Part shown: positions 60,097 through 64,000 of the stretch, in pieces | Layout: each line of letters begins with the position of its first letter | How positions within the stretch are numbered: position 1 is the first letter of the stretch | Source of the DNA: Undaria pinnatifida | Lineage: Eukaryota; Sar; Phaeophyceae; Laminariales; Alariaceae | Length of the DNA: 64,000 nucleotides | Assembly: GCA_012845835.1 (NCBI GenBank) | Contig: JABAKD010000005.1 | Location: forward strand, 7,861,473 to 7,925,472 | Direction: 5' to 3' | The notes under the pieces: generated by a model | What the model was told of the DNA's origin: nothing | Seen by the model: the letters and a program-made list of their open reading frames with translations, nothing else | The model's database searches: none | Position numbers and translations under genes: made by a program

Positions 60097-63000
60097 GCAG
60101 CATCAGCATCAGCATCAACACCAACAAGAACAACAACTGCAATAGTAGCATTAGCAGTCACCTCAAGTTAAGGCAAGCCAAGTCCAGAAAACACAAGAAC
60201 GCATCACACGTAAAACACCACAAAAAAAACAGACAAAACTTGGACAAACAAGGGGGGCACAGAGGAAAAAAAAATAAATGGTTGAAAACGGAAAAAAATC
60301 GGCATAAAAAGGGCAAAAAAAGAAATATACCAAAAGGAGAAAGAAGAACCAAAAAAAGCATAACGGGGAGAAGGGGGACAACGGAGAAGGGGAACGGAGA
60401 AGGGAAACGAGGGAAAAGAGAAGGGGAAAGGGGGGGCGGGTGAGCCGACGTCCTCCCTGTTTTCTCACCGAGGGAGCACCCTGATCATGCCTCCGACGAA
60501 GTGCTTGAGGTATGTCCGCCGGCTGATGAACAGGAACGGCAGCGTTACGCGGCTCCACCTTAGACAAAAAGAAAACAAGCAAAAACACAACAAATAAACG
60601 ATCGAACAAACAAACAAACGTACCGTTACCGTGCCGCTTACCTTACCATTTACTCGTACTGTTTCTCGCGCCATTAACCGTATCGTTTACCATACCATTT
60701 TCCGTACAGTTTACCGCACTATTTACCGTATCGTTTAAATTACCGCTTACTGTACCGTGATGTATCTTACCGTTTACCGTATCACTTACAGTTTTGTTTA
60801 CCGTACCGTTGACGGGACTGATTACCGTAACACATACTGAACCGCTTGCCAAACTGTTTGCTGTACCGTTTCCCGCACCATTTACCGCATCGTCGTTTAC
60901 CGTACCACTTACAGTACATTTACCGTGCCGTACCTTTCCGTTTACCGTGACGCTTACGGTACTGCGTAGCAAGATATTTACAGCACCATATACCGTAGCG
61001 TTTACCGCACAGCCCGGATTTATCCATACCTGTGCCACGTGATCCGAGCGACATAGTGCGCGACGATGTTAGTCACCAGTCCCACTCCCAGGAGAAACAC
61101 CATGCACGTCCGAGCCAGCTGCCACGGTGGAAGTTTTGACGCGGTGCGCCTCTTCGGCTTGTTGTTGGCGCCGCTGCCCCCTCCCTGACTAGAACCATCT
61201 GTGCGCTCGCAGGTGCTACTGTTATACCCGGGGAGGGGGGGGGGGGGGGGGGCGGAGGGGTAAAGGAAGGGGGAACAGGATGAGACGGGAGGGAGACGGG
61301 GGGGGGGGGGGGGGTGAGGGGGAGGAGGAGGGGAGGGGGGGGGAGAGGGGGAGAAGGTTTAGAAAGGGGGGGGGGGGGGGGGGAGAAGATGGAGAAAGGG
61401 GGGGAAAACGGGGAGGGAGCAGAAAAGCAGTGGGGAATTTTGCAGATACCGTATTTACGTTCGCACGAGCTAATGTGATACCCAGGAGAGGGCAAAGTGG
61501 AGACGTTCTGCCCTTTCTCGAGAGTCTGCCTTGATACGAAATTCCTCTCATACCCCCCTCCGCCCCGCCCCACCGCCCGGCCGCTACTACGAATAGGAGT
61601 TTGACGCAGAATGGAAGGTACAGTACAAGTATCTCGAATGCCTGACTTGACACAAACCCCCCACCCCCCTCTATATCATGTACCTGCTACCAGGTACCGG
61701 TATAATGTTACCTGGAGAGCCTGGCTTGGTACTAGACACACCCCTTACCCGCCCGCCCCCAAAAAATCAATGTTGTGTCCGGTTCTGCCGTTTTACCGGT
61801 TTTACCACCGGTTTAGACCCGCGAAAAAAGCGTTGTCATTTTTTGTCAAAAACCGTGTACTCGTACCCCCCGCCCCCTATCCCTCAGAGTCTATCCCCTG
61901 CACACCCCCCCCTCCCAACCCCCATTCAACCCGCACTACGAGCGGTTTTTGAAAGGATGCAGTTTACACTTCATGCGACTCGCCGAACACCTCACGGCGC
62001 ATCGCGCTTGGTGCAAGCAATGTCTGCCTGGTTGGTGGTGAAAACTTGACGTCCTTCGTCCCGGCATAGCAAAGATGCGAGGGTCTATGGTCATACGACC
62101 ACGGCCATGCACAAACTGAGTACCCCTCCCCCCCCCTCCCCCCCAACCCATCCCGACGAGTACACCAGGTAGAAGGTATGATCTTACCTCGAGAGCCTCA
62201 CTTGGTACAGGTCGTAGGAGTACAGAAGACATAACGCGCACTCCAGCCACATGGACCCCAGCTGCGTTGGTCTCCACCCTAAGGACAAAACACTTCGAAT
62301 TAGGCTACTGCAGGACACAATTTGAAGGTTGTAAAACGGCCAAGTGGGTGCCGGCGGGTGTATGTGTGGGTAAGACAAGCGACGAACGCAGCACGAGAGA
62401 ACCCTCAGGGAATAAGGAGTTGACACTCATTTAACGCCATCACAATTGGAAACCCTTTCAGGGGACAGCTTTACTTCAAGTTAGTACGTATACATAGGGA
62501 GGGATTCTGGGGCTCCAAAGGGGTTAAAAAGACGGAGCGACACCAAAACCAGTATCGTTCCAATAGAGTCTGCATTCTCCCACAGGCTCGATATCAGCAA
62601 ACAGTCGCGCGCAGTAAAAGCCACGCGTGGCCGACGTATCATGCAGTTTCCAGAACTGGGCATCGACCACAGAAGTGGTCCCTCTGTAGTGCCGGTATGT
62701 GCCAGCCGAAAATGCCGGCATTATTTATTTATTCTTTCTTTTTTCTCACGCACACCTACTTTCCAGCTTCTGGACAAGCCGTGGTCACGTGTCGTCCCTT
62801 CTCCCCCGCCGGTTCTTGCATTCAACTTTTATCGCGCATAGGGTTCAGCAATCCCACTGCTCGTCGATTTTTCATCGAGTGTTGCCAATTTACGCTCTCG
62901 CGCTTTCCGCAAGTCAATTTGTGCGCAAGAACAAGTCCCCACGAAGTTATACGAGTATGCACTCAGCGGGATTCGAACTCACGCAACTGACCTACACCAG

Positions 63001-63648
63001 GCTCGAGGATAGCCTGACACGCCACCGGGGCGACCGGCACTATATCGGCAACCGGCACTACACCGCACTGGTTGTTCACACCTGTGCCAAGCGATTTCAC
63101 AGGCATTATAGCGGGCAACCGCCACTACTCAACCGGCGCTATAGACCGACCGAACACGCAAGGCAGACGTGTTTAGAATACGTTTTATAAAATTCACGTA
63201 CCAGATATACGTTCAATCTATCAATAGACATTTCAGGGACGATCTGCATGACCTAGATCTGCATGATCTAGATTTGCATGATCTTTAGCTCATGTTACCG
63301 GCTGGGAGCCGTACGATTTACATATCTAGCACACGCATGTTTCCTGCGTCGGATCTGTAGTCTTTGTGTGCAAGTCCTACACAACACCTCATGACGACAG
63401 ATCTGTAGGGTCTACTGTAGATGATCTATACGATCTATATGATCTAGGCCGTGATCTCCATGACCTGTATAATCTGCCCGACATGTTATTGTTTTTTTAG
63501 CTACGCATATCTCACCTATACGGAGGAGGTCGGGATCCTCGGCGTACGGAACCTTCTGCATGCCCATGCAGGGGAGGCACCTTTGTATCTCGATCATCGG
63601 TAGAATCAGGTGGATGATCGTGCACACGTTCAGCATGTGGTTCCATGC
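34183..63648 (-). CDS. Two-domain voltage-gated-type cation channel, two-pore-channel-like (5' end outside window)
   Basis: Exons in order on the minus strand: 63648-63516, 62278-62188, 61218-61030, 60558-60469, 59634-59554, (gap), 58502-58396, 56710-56622, 55948-55810, 54056-53889, about 53056-52951, 51985-51908, 51556-51409, 50654-50497, 45105-44940, 44015-43856, 43078-42959, 42108-41999, 41648-41436 (optional), 40212-40110, 39162-39101, 38707-38667, 35424-35328, 34711-34606, 34338-34183. Phases match at every junction except 59554/58502, where a small exon is probably missing. About 970 residues are visible. The order is 6 TM + pore, EF-hand-like segment, 6 TM + pore, then an acidic and coiled-coil tail. 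This is the plan of two-pore channels (one polypeptide, two Shaker-like domains, working as a dimer, often in endolysosomal or vacuolar membrane). The domain II filter reads LSNWPIFMDA. Domain I lacks the usual Asn-Pro-Asp filter, so ion selectivity cannot be inferred. A divergent two-domain channel outside the classical family remains possible. Confidence 0.82.
36020..36370. repeat. Dispersed repeat, copy 1 (pair with 45780-46090)
   Basis: Both copies carry cacc.acggtag, cgctcatgttag-type ends (gagctcctcatgttag) and a gatgatgatg tract, in the same order. Confidence 0.65.
36820..37050. repeat. ACT/GCT trinucleotide and hexanucleotide tract
   Basis: About 230 bp of ctactg and cta units, open in all frames, within the intron between 35424 and 38667 of the channel gene. 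Confidence 0.9.
37150..38050. repeat. GATC-rich block: 9-bp repeats, then three units of about 220 bp
   Basis: 37170-37285 has gatcggaca-type 9-mers. 37530-37640, 37722-37820 and 37955-38050 share cctaaaggcg, ggtcacgcgtcag, gccctgcagggcggggcctc and a following gggatcggcgatctgtccga. gccctgcagggc is a 12-bp palindrome. Confidence 0.75.
39540..40080. repeat. Minisatellite with cccagaacattccacat units
   Basis: More than ten diverged units of about 20-30 bp between the real and the decayed acidic exon of the channel gene. Confidence 0.8.
39630..39707 (-). pseudogene. Decayed copy of the acidic channel exon, donor lost
   Basis: It reads DYDYSSDEDDASEP beside DYDDSSDEDDASEP of the real exon (40212-40110). 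The donor after GAACCG is GTGAGA in the real exon and ATGAGG here. The flanking intron (ggaagagtc...) is duplicated too, so the unit is about 480 bp. Confidence 0.75.
40815..41215. repeat. Units of gcagtacgtac with CAG
   Basis: cagcagtacgtacggtagta occurs twice within 120 bp and shorter versions continue to 41215 and at 41370-41430. Channel gene intron. Confidence 0.7.
42140..42290. repeat. gtgttaacaaggggg minisatellite
   Basis: About eight units of 16-20 bp upstream of the channel exon 42108-41999. Confidence 0.8.
42340..42430 (-). repeat. Inverted single copy of the 47-48 kb satellite
   Basis: ggggtttccacgtcgtacgg on this strand is the reverse complement of the accgccccgcacggtgtgga block that repeats at 47310-48080. 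Confidence 0.65.
42505..43775 (+). repeat. Cluster of short dispersed repeats ending in poly-C
   Basis: Copies at 42505-42590, 42805-42895, 43590-43690 and 43695-43775 share tccgtctcgaaaggga, cgtggtcaatggtcaaatga, a gcaacaa segment and a gagtacccccccc end. Others lie at 29170-29250 (+) and 56000-56095 (-). Confidence 0.75.
42959..53056 (-). CDS. Channel gene, domain II exons (linker, S1 to S6)
   Basis: About 53056-52951 is a basic linker ending LWTRIRKKLR (the acceptor may be 53053, 53056 or slightly upstream; all keep phase 0). 51985-51908 is S1 (FPLSLFVFNLSLLLQ). 51556-51409 is S2 (NLIIFFCLFSAVRMAALGPV). 50654-50497 is S3 (HVLGLWLNLVGVAYYMGLW) and S4, which is poor in charge (SLYVILQASRLGVLWDVLHR). 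45105-44940 is S5 (ASFVLFSVTYSYSVVAFAMY). 44015-43856 is the pore (FGSLLQSFAAMTDVIMLSNW) and the start of S6. 43078-42959 completes S6 (GLTFYFVMPVMLGFIVQSYM). Every junction joins in phase. The intron between 50497 and 45105 is 5.4 kb of repeats. The weak S4 charge suggests reduced voltage sensing in this domain. Confidence 0.82.
44459..44776 (-). pseudogene. Two decayed copies of the domain II pore exon start
   Basis: 44459-44505 reads WELYKDMISFGFLLQ beside WENYKDVISFGSLLQ, but its acceptor is cctg where the real exon has ccag. 44715-44776 keeps AG but reads RELLKDMISIRLLLQS and then a stop. The real exon is 44015-43856. Confidence 0.75.
45650..45725 (+). mobile_element. Old 3' fragment of the tRNA-Arg SINE family, tail lost
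   Basis: The segment with gttaaactgacacacgatg, then gtggaagtgagtgtggtgaa and ctcaagcttta, parallels 10865-10925 of the full-length element. There is no poly-A tail. Confidence 0.4.
45780..46090. repeat. Dispersed repeat, copy 2 (pair with 36020-36370)
   Basis: Same order of marks as 36020-36370; the GAT tract is shorter here (gatgatgatggtg). Confidence 0.65.
46480..46690 (+). repeat. Dispersed repeat of about 220 bp (pair with 55345-55560)
   Basis: tgtgggacggtagtcccgca, acacaccgaggtggg, ggatggcctt and tagtg.caatgaggcg occur in the same order in both copies. cgggacta/tagtcccg is a small inverted repeat at the start. Confidence 0.7.
46853..47005. repeat. 28-bp tandem array centred on palindrome GACACCGGTGTC
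   Basis: The 12-bp perfect palindrome starts at 46853, 46881, 46909, 46937, 46965 and 46993, exactly 28 bp apart, joined by a gtaattccttatatac-type linker. A lone copy starts at about 46384. Confidence 0.95.
47140..48100. repeat. Satellite of about 190 bp, at least five diverged units
   Basis: Units share accgccccgcacggtgtgga, aaccccaa, ttggccgatcgctgattggc and ggctcgtac. Lies in the long intron between domain II S4 and S5. Confidence 0.75.
48425..48590. repeat. 12-bp gaggctactgct repeat
   Basis: About 13 units; reads as EATA/EATV repeats in one frame, which is a consequence of the period and not evidence for a gene. Confidence 0.85.
51174..51215 (-). pseudogene. Decayed copy of the end of the domain II S2 exon
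   Basis: GATGGCTGGTTCGGGG parallels GATGGCTGCTTTGGGG of the real exon (51556-51409) but is four bases shorter overall, shifting the frame. The donor GT is kept. Confidence 0.6.
51720..51800 (-). pseudogene. Decayed copy of the domain II S1 exon end, donor GT to GC
   Basis: Reads ...cctgtcactgcttcttcaag then GCGGAAAAGGG, where the real exon end at 51908 is followed by GTGAAAAGGG. The next 40 bp of intron are also duplicated. Confidence 0.7.
52400..52930. repeat. ACC/CAC-rich, nearly G-free strand stretch
   Basis: About 530 bp of cacc/aacc units with few G on the plus strand, directly downstream of the channel linker exon on the minus strand. Confidence 0.85.
53213..53560. repeat. Pentanucleotide array (GGACA)n grading into GGATA/GGGTA variants
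   Basis: About 17 perfect ggaca units (53213-53300), then diverged gataggtcag and gggtagggtag units. Confidence 0.95.
53889..56710 (-). CDS. Channel gene, S6 of domain I and EF-hand-like exons
   Basis: Exon 56710-56622 is S6 of domain I (GLSYGVIMVIFMGALVPAVA), spliced in phase 2 to 55948-55810, where the join gives NRNF-HYNWVKEQRKLAL. The latter exon resembles the first EF-hand helix-loop-helix after S6 in two-pore channels (AYLLLRQPGG TVGREDWIHLM), but the loop lacks most calcium-coordinating Asp residues. Exon 54056-53889 (56 codons, phase 0 at both ends) continues SALFEAAYKAD, a poly-Gly insert, then VSKEGFFMLCALGKAKFSQ. This looks like a second EF-hand split by a Gly tract grown from a GGC/GGT microsatellite. 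Calcium binding is doubtful on sequence alone. Confidence 0.78.
54080..54490. repeat. Pentanucleotide array (GGGTA)n
   Basis: Perfect for about 120 bp in 54340-54460, degenerate at both ends. Lies between the real EF-hand-like exons and contains the exon copy at 54205-54250. Confidence 0.95.
54205..54250 (-). pseudogene. Partial copy of the second EF-hand-like exon
   Basis: Codes ASALFDAAHKVQT beside TSALFEAAYKADT of the real exon (54056-53889), then runs into a TACCC pentanucleotide array. Confidence 0.7.
54525..54640 (-). pseudogene. Decayed copy of the first EF-hand-like exon
   Basis: Codes KAALIRAHLLLGQP beside KLALTRAYLLLRQP of exon 55948-55810. The later half is diverged, though a GTGAGA donor remains. 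Confidence 0.65.
55055..55150 (-). mobile_element. Truncated copy of the second SINE-like family
   Basis: Matches 62765-62860 through tagacaagccgtggccacag and ttatcgcgcatagggttcag, without the tRNA-like head. Confidence 0.45.
55345..55560 (+). repeat. Dispersed repeat of about 220 bp (pair with 46480-46690)
   Basis: Second copy of the element at 46480-46690, somewhat better preserved. Confidence 0.7.
56780..57700. repeat. GGT/GTTGGT-rich stretch with about 240-bp higher-order units
   Basis: Starts as (GGT)n, then gttggtgttggt. The block with cctcctccactcaacc, a gtggtggtgatggttcatga stretch and ttggtattgg recurs near 57240 and 57490, with a partial third near 57720. Confidence 0.8.
57905..58275 (-). 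pseudogene. Two extra copies of the domain I pore exon
   Basis: 57909-58000 is open (SSALTSLRIFMLVPFM...NEQKY) and keeps a GTGAAT donor, but its acceptor position reads AA where the real exon has cag. 58190-58270 has a 1-nt deletion that shifts the frame after GPDV. The probable functional copy is 58502-58396. The 57.9-kb copy could still be an alternative exon if another acceptor is used. Confidence 0.65.
58396..63648 (-). CDS. Channel gene, domain I exons (S1 to pore)
   Basis: Exon 63648-63516 holds S1 (MLNVCTIIHLILPMIEI) and the loop EDPDLLRI. Exon 62278-62188 holds S2 (LGSMWLECALCLLYSYDLYQ), with the acidic and aromatic residues expected there. Exon 61218-61030 starts with a Gly/Lys/Arg-rich loop, then S3 (CMVFLLGVGLVTNIVAHYV). 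Exon 60558-60469 is S4 with spaced basic residues (SRRTYLKHF..MIRVLPR). Exon 59634-59554 is S5 (FFLMSFVGFFYAFLGYVIF). Exon 58502-58396 is the pore segment (LTFLRMFMSIPFMLDTEQKY). All acceptors and donors are AG and GT. Phases run 0-1, 1-2, 2-2, 2-2, 2-2; the pore exon needs phase 1, so one short exon between 58503 and 59553 is unaccounted for. Microsatellites fill the introns. Upstream coding sequence is expected beyond position 64000. Confidence 0.8.
59020..59215 (-). mobile_element. Diverged copy of the second SINE-like family
   Basis: Shares tctggacaagcagtggtcac and a degenerate tRNA B box (gactcgaactcacg on the plus strand) with 62760-62985, at similar spacing. It lies in the channel gene intron downstream of the S5 exon, in the same sense as the gene. 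Confidence 0.5.
59303..59430. repeat. Pentanucleotide array (GGGTT)n, about 24 units
   Basis: Almost perfect ggttg repeats in the intron after the S5 exon. Confidence 0.95.
59640..60130. repeat. CAA/GCA/CAG trinucleotide stretch
   Basis: Includes about 27 perfect CAA units (60018-60098). The decayed S5 copy lies inside (59855-59925). Confidence 0.95.
59855..59925 (-). pseudogene. Decayed copy of the domain I S5 exon
   Basis: Starts with the same acceptor (cgacag) and GATGACTCTGGTGTTTTTC, then a short deletion shifts the frame (TTCTTCTACACCTTC follows). The real exon is 59634-59554. Confidence 0.75.
60610..61015. repeat. Degenerate taccgtttaccgta minisatellite
   Basis: More than 20 imperfect units of 12-18 bp filling the intron between the S3 and S4 exons of domain I. 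Confidence 0.85.
62721..63035 (-). mobile_element. Second tRNA-derived SINE-like element, A-rich 3' end
   Basis: On the minus strand a tRNA-like head (A-box-like GGTGGCGTGTCAGG near 63030; B box GAGTTCGAATCCC at about 62970-62983) is followed by a unique body and an end of the type GAATAAATAAATA. The body (atgcgcgataaaagttgaat and gtgaccacggcttgtccaga) recurs at 59020-59215 and 55055-55150, also minus. This suggests a second retroposon family unrelated in body to the one at 10428. Confidence 0.6.
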
Positions 63649-64000
63649 CTTGTTGCGAACAAGCTGCGGTGCGGTGGAGGTTGGCACAGAACGGCGCGGT
63701 TCGGTGCGGCAAGGTTAGCTGCGGTACGGTTTCGAGCGGTTTTTGGTGCGGTTTGGCGCGGTTTGCTCAAGTTTGGTGTGTTTTTTTGGTGCGATTTGGT
63801 GGGGTGCAGAGCATGGGCATGATCCGGTTTGGTGCAGTGTGGTGCGGATTGGAGGTGTTTCCCAACAACTTTTTGTCACGAAACGTGATTTATCGATTTT
63901 TTCTTGATCCTAGAAAACAAAAACGATCGCTATCCCACACACCCCATGCCCGCCACACTCATATATATAGACTATATATTTCCTAAGGAACCAAAACAAC
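63649..64000. other. Intron or upstream sequence of the channel gene
   Basis: A ggtgcggttt-type degenerate repeat (63655-63860) on the plus strand, then AT-rich DNA. No further exon could be supported before the edge. Confidence 0.4.

Noticed and set aside
59433..60443. 336-codon + frame rich in Asn and Ser
   Set aside because: Mostly AAC/AGC repeats antisense to the channel gene, crossing its S5 exon and the decayed copy.

Overview
The window is nuclear DNA of a eukaryote with few genes, long GT-AG introns and a very high load of micro-, mini- and satellite repeats. Coding DNA exists only as short exons whose reading phases join. There are no operons, Shine-Dalgarno sites or long bacterial genes. 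An unusual two-domain (two-pore-like) cation channel, a single-domain nucleoredoxin, a large Gln/Ala/Ser/Gly-rich protein, dense CAG/CTG tracts and tRNA-headed retroposons together suggest a stramenopile, most likely a brown alga (Ectocarpales-like). The lineage is an inference; no single marker proves it.

Layout: 0-5.3 kb is mostly non-coding, with one good orphan exon on + (1899-2007). A three-exon nucleoredoxin-like gene runs on the minus strand (13469 to 5396). Its 5.5-kb first intron holds a complete tRNA-Arg-headed SINE with poly-A tail and an imperfect target-site duplication. Divergent from it, and separated by about 2.25 kb, a six-exon + strand gene (15722-25879) encodes a 1132-residue low-complexity protein. 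Its only clear motif is a CX2CX6HXC zinc-knuckle-like element split across the last intron. From 25.9 to 34.2 kb there is no supported gene, only repeats, including a six-copy satellite of about 186 bp. From 34183 to beyond the right edge a minus-strand gene of about 24 exons encodes a two-domain voltage-gated-type cation channel resembling two-pore channels: 6 TM + pore, degenerate EF-hand region, 6 TM + pore, acidic and coiled-coil tail. I rebuilt it exon by exon, checking that phases match. One junction (S5 to pore of domain I) stays open.

The most striking feature is that many exons of the channel gene, and exon 3 of the nucleoredoxin gene, have decayed tandem copies lying beside them in the introns. 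Several copies have lost exactly one splice dinucleotide (GT to AT, GT to GC, AG to TG, AG to AA), carry frameshifts or contain a stop. The copies are usually separated by pure microsatellite. The introns look like a record of repeated local tandem duplication followed by splice-site silencing. Other notable structures are two tRNA-derived SINE-like families, a dispersed short repeat ending in poly-C, a 28-bp array around a 12-bp perfect palindrome, and self-complementary GGGTC/GACCC elements.
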